Below, piece by piece: positions 51,560-59,777 of a stretch of DNA of 64,000 bases. Positions within the stretch are counted from its first letter, which is position 1; each line of letters starts with the position of its first letter. Position numbers and translations under genes: made by a program. The DNA lies in assembly GCA_007745635.1 (NCBI GenBank), contig CP036272.1, positions 1,841,900 through 1,905,899 on the forward strand, written 5' to 3'. The notes under the pieces were generated by a model. That model had not been told where the DNA came from, did not search any database, and saw nothing but the letters and a program-made list of their open reading frames with translations. Source of the DNA: Stieleria bergensis (GTDB lineage Bacteria > Planctomycetota > Planctomycetia > Pirellulales > Pirellulaceae).

Positions 51560-53554
51560 CTACAGCTTCGCGGCGGCTTTCTTGCGATACACGTTGGGAT
51601 TCTGCGCCTGCCCGGTCACTTCGTAGAGAAACTGGCTGGGAATGGTTGGTCTGGCTTTACCCCATTTGCGCCGCGTGAGTGCCATTGAAAGAGTCAATTG
51701 TTCCTGTGCTCGGGTGATGCCGACGTAGCACAGTCGTCGTTCTTCGGCGATGTCCTCTTCGCGGCCTGATTTCACGCTACGCGAGTGAGGTAGCAGGCCT
51801 TCTTCCATGCCGACCATGTAAACGACCGGGAATTCGAGGCCTTTGGCCGCGTGTAGTGTGAGCAACCAAACGGCATTTTGCTGAGCAGCTTTGTCTTTTT
51901 GGCTACCCATTTCCTTGCCACTCAAGGCGATGTCGGCCAGGAAGCCTGTGAGGTCAGCCGAATCGTTTTTGTCTTCAAAGTCGCTCATCGCGTTGGCGAC
52001 TTCGCCCAGGGATGCCATGCGGCTTTGGCGATCATCTGGTTCGTCGTAAAGCCGGTTGATTTCATCAGAGTAGCTGGTCCGCGTCATCAAGGTTTCAAAG
52101 GCGTCCGCCAGGGTGTCATTTTTCACACGACGATTGACGTCTTGATAAATTCCTTGCAGGTCGCTCACGCCGCGCTGAGCGGCCGGCGTTAACTGAGAGA
52201 CCACTTCTTGCTTCTGCATCACCTGCCAGATCGGGACACCATCGGCAACCGCATGTTGCAGCAAGGTTTGCACGGTCTTGGCGCTGATACCACGCGCAGG
52301 GGTGTTGATCACCCGCAGCAGTGAGACTTCATCATCGGGCTGGTCAAGCCACTTTAGGTAGGCCACCATGTCACGCACTTCGCGGCGATCGAAGAAGGAC
52401 TGGCTACCGAGCATCACATAGGGCACGTCAGCCTTGCGTAGTTCTGTTTCGAACAAACGCGGTTGTTCGTTGGTGCGAAACAGGATTGCGATATCACGTG
52501 GTTGGACGTTTTGGTTATCAATCAGATGCTTGATTTCAGCGACGACGCTGGCCGCTTCTTTGGTTTCGTCTTTGTGCTGAGCGATGCGTGGTCGCATCCC
52601 ATCGGGGCGCGAGGGGCGAAGCACTTTATCGTGTCGCGTGGAATTGAATTGAATCAGTCGATTGGCCATTTCTAAGATCGCGCCACAGCTGCGATAATTG
52701 GATTCCAGGCAAACAACTTTTGCGTCTGGCCAATCGTTCTTGAAGTTCAGAATGTGCGTGACATCGGCGCCGCGCCAAGCGTAAATGGATTGATCATCGT
52801 CACCCACCACGCACAAGTTGCGATGCTTACCAGAGAGGTGTTTGGTGATGCGGTACTGGCTGCCATTGGTGTCTTGGTACTCGTCGACCAAGATGTGGTC
52901 GAATTTGCCAGCTTCTTCATCGCGGATTTGCGGGTGTTCATCGAAGAGGACTTCTGTCTGCAGCAGCAGGTCGTCAAAGTCCATTGCTCCGCGGGACTTG
53001 AGGCCTTGTTGGTACTGGCGATAACCCGCTGCCGCCAAGTGTTCTTTGTCGGTGGTGGCAACAAAGGGAGCCCGATCGGGGTGCACCGATTCGTTTTTCC
53101 AGTTGCTGATCATCATCAGCAAATCGGCAGGCTTTAGCGCCGTGTTGGGCAGGCGTAAGTCGCGCAAAATCGATCGGGCGAGCGACTCTTGATCGCTGCG
53201 ATCGTAGATGGAGAACTTTTTGGGATACCCCAGCGCGGTGGCGTGCTGCCGCAAAATCTGAACGCAGTGCGCGTGGAACGTGCTGATGGTTGGCTGCGGG
53301 CGCCGCTGTCCTTTTTTGGCTCGTTTGCCAGCGGTCCCCAAGAGCTCGCCGACACGCTCTTTCATTTCGCCGGCGGCTTTGTTCGTAAACGTCACCGCCA
53401 GAATCCGGTCCGGTGCGGTTCCGTGGCGAATGAGATTGGCAATCCGAAACGTGACCACTCGGGTCTTACCGGTGCCCGCGCCGGCCAAGACAAGCAAGGG
53501 ACCTTTCAAGGTGTTTACCGCATCCGCTTGGGCGGGGTTCATTCCGTGAGACAA
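51560..53554 (-). CDS. UvrD/PcrA/Rep-type superfamily 1 DNA helicase
   Basis: A 664-aa 3'-to-5' SF1A helicase. Motifs in order: Q-motif and Walker A LAGAGTGKTRVV, AVTFTNKAAGEMKERV (Ia), HILVDEYQDTNGSQY (II), VVGDDDQSIYAWRGADV (III), LESNYRSCGAILEMAN (IV), LLTLHAAKGLEFPVVYMVG (V) and VGITRAQEQLTLS (VI). Near-family members are PcrA/UvrD (about 720 aa) and Rep. It lacks the longer C-terminal tail of UvrD, and the end is basic (YRKKAAAKL). It probably acts in nucleotide-excision or recombination repair or fork rescue. It is likely transcribed alone, though the neighbours upstream and downstream are on the same strand. Confidence 0.9.
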   Translation of the reverse strand: MSHGMNPAQADAVNTLKGPLLVLAGAGTGKTRVVTFRIANLIRHGTAPDRILAVTFTNKAAGEMKERVGELLGTAGKRAKKGQRRPQPTISTFHAHCVQILRQHATALGYPKKFSIYDRSDQESLARSILRDLRLPNTALKPADLLMMISNWKNESVHPDRAPFVATTDKEHLAAAGYRQYQQGLKSRGAMDFDDLLLQTEVLFDEHPQIRDEEAGKFDHILVDEYQDTNGSQYRITKHLSGKHRNLCVVGDDDQSIYAWRGADVTHILNFKNDWPDAKVVCLESNYRSCGAILEMANRLIQFNSTRHDKVLRPSRPDGMRPRIAQHKDETKEAASVVAEIKHLIDNQNVQPRDIAILFRTNEQPRLFETELRKADVPYVMLGSQSFFDRREVRDMVAYLKWLDQPDDEVSLLRVINTPARGISAKTVQTLLQHAVADGVPIWQVMQKQEVVSQLTPAAQRGVSDLQGIYQDVNRRVKNDTLADAFETLMTRTSYSDEINRLYDEPDDRQSRMASLGEVANAMSDFEDKNDSADLTGFLADIALSGKEMGSQKDKAAQQNAVWLLTLHAAKGLEFPVVYMVGMEEGLLPHSRSVKSGREEDIAEERRLCYVGITRAQEQLTLSMALTRRKWGKARPTIPSQFLYEVTGQAQNPNVYRKKAAAKL

Positions 53555-53642
53555 GACGAATCCTTAACTATCTCGCCTTGCTGTGAATGCAGGCAAAGCG
53601 ACCACGAGTGTATCGAAATCGGACAAACCAATGCAGCGATGG

Positions 53643-54314
53643 TTATCGCAGGTTATCGCGATTAACAATCGGGTCTGCTGAGCCAGTGCTGAGGAGGACC
53701 AGAGCACCCTGTTGTGGGGCGTTGGAATTCATCATCGTTCGGCTGAATGGAATGTAGTAGCAGGCGTACATGCCAGTGCTGGTGTTCATGACGTAAACCA
53801 CCGATGAGCCGACTGGATTGTTGTTGCTGCTAGGCACATCCACCATGCCGGTCATCATCATGAATTCACCGCCTTTGCTCTGCCCAAGGGTGTCGTGAAC
53901 ATTGACGGTGAACAAGCCCAAAAACTTCTGCATCCGCGGATAGATCACTGAGCACTGCAGCAATCCCGAGTTGTGGTCCAAGACAAACAGGCCTTCGGCG
54001 CGGTCGGAGAGAAATCCGGTGGCCATGGAGAACTTTTCTTTGCTGATCGCAGCGCTAGCATTGACAGACTTGATTGGTGCCTGGAACGGGTGGTTCGCGA
54101 TCGCCTGTTGGAATTGCGATTGCGATGTCGTGACTTGCTCACGCAGTGCACCGGCTTGTCCGGCAAAATAGGACGCGACGAAGAGCGACACGAGGCTGAC
54201 GGTTAGCAATCCCACCAGCAGGCGGGACTGGAACGCTTGTTTGCTGGTCGCTTTGGTAGCGATTTCGGATTGCTGAACTTCAACTCGGTCGTTTGCAGTC
54301 TGTTTTTCGGTCAT
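53643..54314 (-). CDS. Single-pass membrane protein of unknown function
   Basis: A 223-aa protein with one transmembrane helix near residues 32-52 (LLVGLLTVSLVSLFVASYFAG), a polar cytoplasmic N-tail and a periplasmic part. The mature portion contains a beta-rich stretch: FLSDRAEGLFVLDHNSGLLQCSVIYP, KFLGLFTVNVHDTLG, FMMMTGMVDVPS and SVVYVMNTSTGMYACYYIPFSR. The phrase FVLDHNSGLLQC resembles a repeated motif that I cannot name with confidence. There is no known domain, and no catalytic motif is visible. It is upstream of the helicase gene on the same strand, with an 88-bp gap. Confidence 0.7.
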   Translation of the reverse strand: MTEKQTANDRVEVQQSEIATKATSKQAFQSRLLVGLLTVSLVSLFVASYFAGQAGALREQVTTSQSQFQQAIANHPFQAPIKSVNASAAISKEKFSMATGFLSDRAEGLFVLDHNSGLLQCSVIYPRMQKFLGLFTVNVHDTLGQSKGGEFMMMTGMVDVPSSNNNPVGSSVVYVMNTSTGMYACYYIPFSRTMMNSNAPQQGALVLLSTGSADPIVNRDNLR

Positions 54315-54574
54315 CGCTGACAGGGCTCCAACAAAACAAGGAAAAGGGCGAGACGAGTTTTCGGAAAGTGCAATCGTTGCCGAAAATCGTTTCAGTGAAT
54401 TTTAAGGTCAATGGGTCAGGGCTGCGAGCGGGCTAATGGCACCTTGATCGGTCAGGCAATCAGCGTTCGCAGGGGATTCGCTTCTACCATCAATCGCGGG
54501 ATCGATGGTTGGATTGGATCGTTCACTCGGCGCCCGGTAATCTCGCCGTGTGGACGCAAGCCCAGGGTTTCGAC

Positions 54575-54626
54575 GGTCAGTCAGGGCTTTGGCGGTCAGT
54601 CAGGGCTTTGGCGGTCAGTCAGGGCT
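54575..54626. repeat. 19-bp tandem repeats, 2.7 copies
   Basis: GGTCAGTCAGGGCTTTGGC at 54575-54593 and 54594-54612 is followed by a 14-base partial copy (54613-54626). All copies agree exactly. Confidence 0.9.
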
Positions 54627-54797
54627 ACGTCTAAGAGGTTCATCTGAGACGCACGGCCGGGGCTCTCTGGGCAATTGTCGAAGGATTGGGTAATTGTAGA
54701 AGTATATGGAGGACTTTACGATTGGGGGACGTTTGGAATGGGAGTTTACCGCAGCGAAATTTACCACCGCGAAATTCGCACTGGGATTTTCGATGGA

Positions 54798-54825
54798 GAT
54801 TTTGCTCTGGGGATTTTGCTTTGGG
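54798..54825. repeat. 14-bp tandem duplication
   Basis: GATTTTGCTCTGGG (54798-54811) and GATTTTGCTTTGGG (54812-54825) differ by one base. They precede the oxidoreductase gene by about 130 bp. Confidence 0.8.
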
Positions 54826-54889
54826 GCGACGGGCTTCAATGCGGGCATCAAAAACGCCTTGCCCTGTTAAAACTTTGCCGTCGCGACTG

Positions 54890-54895
54890 TATGAT
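54890..54895 (+). promoter_or_regulatory. Possible -10 element (TATGAT) for the oxidoreductase gene
   Basis: TATGAT in CTGTATGATACG lies 58 bp before the ATG at 54953. No well-spaced -35 hexamer is seen. Confidence 0.3.
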
Positions 54896-54952
54896 ACGCT
54901 GCCTTTTCCTTTCCATTGTCTCCCTTTTTCCTACCGAGGTCAATCAATCACC

Positions 54953-56149
54953 ATGGGCATCAACGAACCTTTGAACCGGAAACTTCGCATGGCACTGGTC
55001 GGTGGTGGCCAAGGTTCTTTTATTGGCCGCGTGCATTCCATCGCCGCGTGCTTGGACAATCGGGCAGAATTGGTTGCCGGGGCGCTTTCCAGCAACCCGG
55101 AGCGTGCCAAAGCCTCGGCTCCAGACTATGGGATTGCCGAGTCACGTGCCTACACCAGTTATCAGGAGATGCTGGATTCAGAATTGGCGCTTCCAGAGGA
55201 TCAACGCATTGATTTTGTGTCGATCGCGACTCCCAACCACGTGCACTTTGAAGTTGCCGAAGCGGCAGTGAAAGCCGGTTTCAACGTGGTTTGTGACAAG
55301 CCGATGACCTACGATCTGGCTCAGGCGGAAAGCTTGTTGGAGACCGTCAAGAACAGCGATGTTGTTTTCGCTTTGTCACACAATTACACCGGTTACCCGC
55401 TGGTCCGCCAAGTGCGTGAGATGGTCACCAGTGGTGAGCTCGGTGAAATCAATGCGGTTCGTGCTCAGTACATTCAAGGCTGGTTGCGGACTTCGTTGGA
55501 AGACGAAGATCAAAAGCAAGCGGCTTGGCGAACCGATCCCAAACGCAGTGGTGCGGCAGGTGCTTTTGGTGACATTGCCACCCACGCCTACAACTTGGGC
55601 CGTTACATGACCGGTCTGTTGCCCGATCAGGTGAGTTGTCACCTCAAGGCATTCGTGCCAGGTCGCCAGTTGGATGATTACGGGACCGCTGTGATCCGTT
55701 ATGAGAACGGCGCTCTGGGGACCGTGACTGCCTCACAGATCAGTCATGGTCGTGAGAATGATTTGGAAATTGAAATTGACGGCACCAAGGGCTCGCTGCG
55801 TTGGCGTCAGGAGAACCCCAATGAGTTGATTTACCGCCAGAACGGCAAGGCTCATCAGATCATCACTCGTGACCCCAATGCTTCGTTCATGAATCCCATG
55901 GGAGCCGGTGCGTGTCGCATTCCAGCGGGTCACCCCGAGGCGTTTTTCGAAGCCTTTGCCAATCTGTACGTGGCGGCCTTTGATGACATGGCTAAGCGAG
56001 CGTCAGGCCAGCCCATTGAACGTCATGACACCGTTTACACGAACTGTTACGACGGTGTGGAAGGCATGTACTTCATTCAGCAGTGTGTGGCCAGCAGCAA
56101 TGAGAATGCCGCTTGGTTGCCGCTGAAGCACGAAGCAGCACGACCGTAG
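54953..56149 (+). CDS. Gfo/Idh/MocA family oxidoreductase
   Basis: A 398-aa NAD(P)-dependent sugar-type oxidoreductase. The Rossmann fold opens with MALVGGGQGSFIGRVHSIA, and VSIATPNHVHFEVAEAAVKAG then CDKPMTY give the E/D-K-P catalytic motif. HNYTGYPLVRQVREMV and RSGAAGAFGDIATHAYNL carry the D/H pair of the C-terminal domain. The longer form of the family (near 380 aa) includes planctomycete enzymes that act on myo-inositol-like or sugar derivatives. I start the gene at the ATG at 54953, which follows a GAGGT and begins the conserved domain within ten residues. The next gene is convergent. Substrate is not determined. Confidence 0.88.
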   Translation: MGINEPLNRKLRMALVGGGQGSFIGRVHSIAACLDNRAELVAGALSSNPERAKASAPDYGIAESRAYTSYQEMLDSELALPEDQRIDFVSIATPNHVHFEVAEAAVKAGFNVVCDKPMTYDLAQAESLLETVKNSDVVFALSHNYTGYPLVRQVREMVTSGELGEINAVRAQYIQGWLRTSLEDEDQKQAAWRTDPKRSGAAGAFGDIATHAYNLGRYMTGLLPDQVSCHLKAFVPGRQLDDYGTAVIRYENGALGTVTASQISHGRENDLEIEIDGTKGSLRWRQENPNELIYRQNGKAHQIITRDPNASFMNPMGAGACRIPAGHPEAFFEAFANLYVAAFDDMAKRASGQPIERHDTVYTNCYDGVEGMYFIQQCVASSNENAAWLPLKHEAARP

Positions 56150-56258
56150 CGTTCCCACAAGTCGAAGCCACGCATGTCAACGCGTCTCGTGCCGCTGGTT
56201 GTCGCAAGATCGCCAGCGGCGGAAGGTCTCCCAGGAGACCAAAGGCCTCTTCGGCAGG

Positions 56259-57182
56259 TTACATCCCAAAGCGTTCTCGCGGGTCGGTCAAACCGTCTGC
56301 CAGACGACGCAGGGCTTCGGTTTCGATTTGACGCACGCGTTCACGCGTCAGGCCAAGTTCGATGCCGATTTCCTTAAGCGTCTTGGGCTCATCACCATCG
56401 AGGCCGAAGCGAAGTTTCAGAACCATCGCTTCGCGTTCTTCTAATTCGCTCAGCAATTCCATGGCATGACGCAGGATGTCGTGATCCAGCATCAGTTCAT
56501 CGGGAGCCTTCAAACGCTCGTCCATCACCATTTCGCCTAGCGACCAACCGGATTCGGATTGGTCACTTTGCGGGGTGCTGTTACTGATCCGGATGGCTTT
56601 GCGAATGATGGGCAGTTTCTTTTTGGGTAATCCCAAGACACGCGCGACTTCTTCGTTGGTCGGCGTGCGTCCCAGTTCTTCGCTCAGTCGTGCCGTCGCT
56701 CGGCGCCACTTGCTAAGCAGTTCCACCATGTAGGCTGGAATGCGGATGGTTTTAGCGCTGTTGATCAAAGCGCGTTTGATGGATTGTTTGATCCAGTAGC
56801 TGGCGTAGGTGCTGAACCGGGTTCCCACGGTCGGGTCAAAGCCTTCGACGGCTCGCAAGAGCCCCAGGTTGCCCTCTTCGATCAGGTCTTGCAGACTAAG
56901 CCCTTTGCCGGTGTATCCGCGGGAGATATTGACGACCAGACGCAAGTTAGCTCGCACCATTCGGTCGCGAGCTTCGACGTCACCCTGCTCGATGCGGGCG
57001 GCCAGTTGCAGTTCTTCCTGAGCGGTCAATAACGCCGTTTCATTGATTTCACGCAGGTACGTTTCCAGGGGTGACTGGGCAACGTCAGAGGTGCGTCGGG
57101 TTGAACGACGGGCCTTGCTGACATCAGCCAAGTCTGGGTCAGGCGACGAGAGTGCGGAATCGGACATGGACTTTTTCATCAT
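56259..57182 (-). CDS. RNA polymerase sigma factor, RpoD/SigA family
   Basis: A 307-aa group 1/2 sigma-70 factor. Region 1.2 is DPLETYLREINETALLTAQEE; region 2 has ANLRLVVNISRGYTGKGLSL and QDLIEEGNLGLLRAVEGFDP (2.1-2.2), with TRFSTYASYWIKQSIKRAL (2.3-2.4). Region 3 is RTPTNEEVARVLGLP. Region 4 is VLKLRFGLDGDEPKTLKEIG and TRERVRQIETEALRRL. It lacks region 1.1 and the long insert of E. coli RpoD, and is much shorter than main sigma factors (often 450-600 aa), so a secondary RpoD-like factor is likelier than the housekeeping one. It lies convergent to the oxidoreductase gene. Regulon cannot be inferred. Confidence 0.9.
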   Translation of the reverse strand: MMKKSMSDSALSSPDPDLADVSKARRSTRRTSDVAQSPLETYLREINETALLTAQEELQLAARIEQGDVEARDRMVRANLRLVVNISRGYTGKGLSLQDLIEEGNLGLLRAVEGFDPTVGTRFSTYASYWIKQSIKRALINSAKTIRIPAYMVELLSKWRRATARLSEELGRTPTNEEVARVLGLPKKKLPIIRKAIRISNSTPQSDQSESGWSLGEMVMDERLKAPDELMLDHDILRHAMELLSELEEREAMVLKLRFGLDGDEPKTLKEIGIELGLTRERVRQIETEALRRLADGLTDPRERFGM

Positions 57183-57895
57183 TGGATCATAGAAGGCAGT
57201 TGAGTCCGGTGATCAGTCCGGCTTCACGTTGCATTCGTCGGATCAGGATTCGAAGTGGGAGGTTGGTATGCGATGAAGATCGGAGCGGTGTCGCGGTCGG
57301 CATTGCGTTCAGCGAGCGTCTCTCGGATCTTCCAGCAAGTTGTTTGTCGTTGGCAACGTTGGAAAGTGATTCATCATTGGGCGACTCGGCAAAGGCTTGT
57401 GCAAGGGATGACAAACCAGTGCGGTGATCGGTGGTACTCTATCCAGTTGGATGTCCAATGATGGCTGAATCAGCCAGCGGTTGGTGCACCATCGTTTGGC
57501 AACGATGGCATGAACGGACTTGCTGCCGCATGGTGTCTTTCGGGTCTGCACCATGGTCCACTACAGTTTCGACCTTGGAATCCCAGCTATTCCGTCGCTA
57601 GCGATTGTTCATGCTGTTCCGATTGATCACAAATCACGGCTTGGTGGTCCTGATGTGCTGATTGTGCTGCCAGCACTCCTTGCCTTGAATCGCTAAGTCG
57701 CTTCTACTTTGTATCCAACGCGATCAATCTGACGCAGCCAATCGGGGTGATCCGCTCGATTGATTCAGCCGTGTTCATTGCGAGGTGGATGGCGAGTCGT
57801 CTGGCGACGGGCTTCGCACTGCTTCGTTTTGAAACTGGCTTCGTTTTCAAGCACTCATCTGTACACATCGTTTGTCATTCAATTGGAAGTCAACC
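57183..57895. other. Largest gene-free stretch (713 bp)
   Basis: Between the divergent sigma-factor gene and the amidohydrolase gene. No ORF here has a recognisable family. Besides the hairpin at 57489-57508 it has GGTGCACC (57483-57490) and ACCATGGT (57549-57556) palindromes. It could hold a long leader, a small RNA or a decayed gene; I cannot say which. Confidence 0.5.
57489..57508. other. Perfect stem-loop in the gene-free stretch
   Basis: CCATCGTT (57489-57496), a 4-base TGGC loop and AACGATGG (57501-57508) form a perfect 8-bp stem. No T-run follows, so it is not an obvious terminator; it may be a structured RNA or operator. Confidence 0.6.
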
Positions 57896-58732
57896 ATGGT
57901 CATTGACTCACATCATCATCTTTGGCGGTACGATGCCAGCGAATATCCTTGGATTGGCGCTGGCATGGAGGTACTAAAGCGAGATTTTGGGGGCACTGAC
58001 CTGGAGAGCCTTGCCGGTTCTGACGGTGTTGACGGTTTTGTGACGGTACAGGCCCGTCAGTCGCTGGCCGAAACGGAGGCGTTGATTGAGCTCGCTCAGG
58101 CATCCCCGCGGATAAAAGGCGTTGTCGGATGGGTGGACTTTGCCAGTGATGAAGTGGTCGATCAATTGGATCAGTTCAGTGGCGTGGCAGCGCTAAAGGG
58201 CATGCGTCACGTGGTTCAAGACGAGCCCGATGATGACTTTATTTTGGGTGCGGACTTCAATCGCGGGATTCGGCGACTGGTCGGACGCGACTTGGTTTAT
58301 GACCTGCTGATCTTTGCCCGTCAGTTGCCGGCGACGATTCAGTTTGCGCAGAGTCATGTTGACATCCCGATGGTCCTGGATCACATCGCCAAGCCAACGA
58401 TCACCAGTGATCAGCCTGATCCCGCTTGGGTCGACGGCATCAAGCAACTGGCTCAATGTGATCATGTCAGTTGCAAGTTTTCCGGTGTTGCAACGGAAGT
58501 CCAACTCCAGGACTGGGACATCGATTTGATTCGTCCCTACTGGCAAGTCGTGTTGGATGCCTTCACGCCGGAGCGTTTAATGTTTGGAAGCGATTGGCCG
58601 GTGTGCTTGTTGCGAACCGAGTACACTCGTTGGAAGCAGGTCGCCGAGCAGTTGGCTGCGGGGCTTTCCCGACGAGATCAAGAAGCTTTCTTTGGCGGCA
58701 ACGCCTCTCGAGTCTATCAATTGGAGCAATAA
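57896..58732 (+). CDS. Amidohydrolase-fold lactonase (L-fuconolactonase-like)
   Basis: A 278-aa metal-dependent hydrolase of the amidohydrolase-2 family. MVIDSHHHLWRYDASEYPWIG has the H-x-H metal motif, VLDHIAKP the third His, and FGSDWPVCLL the Asp. The length and the DSHHHLW..YPWI start match L-fuconolactonase and 2-pyrone-4,6-dicarboxylate-type enzymes. The ATG at 57896 follows GGAAG at 57885-57889; an upstream TTG adds eight residues. A dehydrogenase gene begins two bases after its stop, so the pair is one operon, consistent with oxidation of a sugar to a lactone and its opening. Confidence 0.85.
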   Translation: MVIDSHHHLWRYDASEYPWIGAGMEVLKRDFGGTDLESLAGSDGVDGFVTVQARQSLAETEALIELAQASPRIKGVVGWVDFASDEVVDQLDQFSGVAALKGMRHVVQDEPDDDFILGADFNRGIRRLVGRDLVYDLLIFARQLPATIQFAQSHVDIPMVLDHIAKPTITSDQPDPAWVDGIKQLAQCDHVSCKFSGVATEVQLQDWDIDLIRPYWQVVLDAFTPERLMFGSDWPVCLLRTEYTRWKQVAEQLAAGLSRRDQEAFFGGNASRVYQLEQ

Positions 58733-58734
58733 CG

Positions 58735-59760
58735 GTGCGAGCCATTCAAATCAGCGAAGTCAAAACTCTCAAGCCAATCGAAATTGATGAGCCCGGCGCT
58801 CCGGGACCTGGGCTAGCGTTGGTGCGAACGCACCGCATGGGAGTCTGTGGCACGGACATTAGCTGTTATCTCGGCAAGTTTCCCTTCTTTGACTTTCCTC
58901 GAATTCCCGGTCACGAATTGGGTGTTGAGGTGCTGGCAGTCGGTGAAGGCGTGGAAAACGTGACAGTGGGAGACCGCTGCAGTGTCGAACCCTACATGAA
59001 CTGCGGAACCTGTTACCCGTGTCGCCGTGGTGCAACAAACTGCTGCCAGAACCTGAAAGTCATCGGCGTGATGATGGACGGCGGACTGTGTGAATCATTC
59101 TTGGTTCGCGCCGATAAACTGCACCCGTCAAGCAGGTTGACGTATGATCAGTTGGCTTTGGTCGAAACACTGGCCATTGGTTGTCACGCCAATGATCGAG
59201 CCAATCCACAACCGGCCGATCACGCGCTGATCATCGGGATGGGGCCTATTGGACTGGCGACATTGGAATTTGCCAAACTGACCGGGGCTAAAGTGAGTGT
59301 GATGGATATGAATCCAGCGCGGTTAGAGTTTGTTCGCAAGCACTACGCCGTGGATCATACCATTCAGTTCGTCGGCGATGGCAGCGAACGAGAGCAGATA
59401 CAGCAAGCCACCGGCGGCGATTTTTATCAAAGTGTTGTCGATGCCACTGGGAACCGACACTCAATGTCGGGAGCTTTGCAGTACGTTGCCAGCACGGGGT
59501 CGCTGGTCTATGTCGGCATCACGACCGATGAAGTGGTCTTTCGACATCCCACACTGCACAAGCCGGAAGCCAGCATTGTTGCATCGCGGAATGCATTGCC
59601 AGGTGATTTCACTCGCATCATCAAACTGATTGAGATGGGAGTGATTGACACGGTGCCATGGATCACGCACCGCACGGATATGGATGGAGTGTTGACTGAT
59701 TTTGAGTCTTACACCAAACCAGAGACCGGTGTGATCAAAGCCGTGATTTCAGTGACCTAA
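58735..59760 (+). CDS. Zinc-dependent medium-chain alcohol/sugar dehydrogenase
   Basis: A 341-aa medium-chain dehydrogenase. Catalytic zinc ligands are in MGVCGTDI (Cys) and PGHELGVEV (His-Glu), and the structural zinc site is CGTCYPCRRGATNCC. The Rossmann motif is IIGMGPIGLATLEFAKL. The closest relatives I recognise are the LgoD/RspB/threonine-dehydrogenase-like group that oxidises sugar acids and polyols. GTG at 58735, preceded by GGAG at 58723-58726, is the start; the frame continues far upstream inside the lactonase gene, which is an artefact. It is separated from the lactonase by only two bases. Together they suggest L-fucose or a related sugar acid as substrate, unproven. Confidence 0.86.
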   Translation: MRAIQISEVKTLKPIEIDEPGAPGPGLALVRTHRMGVCGTDISCYLGKFPFFDFPRIPGHELGVEVLAVGEGVENVTVGDRCSVEPYMNCGTCYPCRRGATNCCQNLKVIGVMMDGGLCESFLVRADKLHPSSRLTYDQLALVETLAIGCHANDRANPQPADHALIIGMGPIGLATLEFAKLTGAKVSVMDMNPARLEFVRKHYAVDHTIQFVGDGSEREQIQQATGGDFYQSVVDATGNRHSMSGALQYVASTGSLVYVGITTDEVVFRHPTLHKPEASIVASRNALPGDFTRIIKLIEMGVIDTVPWITHRTDMDGVLTDFESYTKPETGVIKAVISVT

Positions 59761-59777
59761 GCAAGCAACTGCCAAGA

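Larger units (their letters stand above)
54315..54952. other. Gap of 638 bp with tandem repeats
   Basis: Between divergent genes. It contains a 19-bp tandem array (54575-54626) and a 14-bp duplication (54798-54825), but no supported gene. The frame open from 54686 into the oxidoreductase is not used as coding because it contains the second duplication and the enzyme starts at 54953. Confidence 0.5.

Noticed and set aside
54686-54952. An 89-residue N-terminal extension of the oxidoreductase
   Set aside because: It carries the 14-bp intergenic duplication, is rich in Arg, Cys and Pro and is not part of the family; the domain begins right after 54953.
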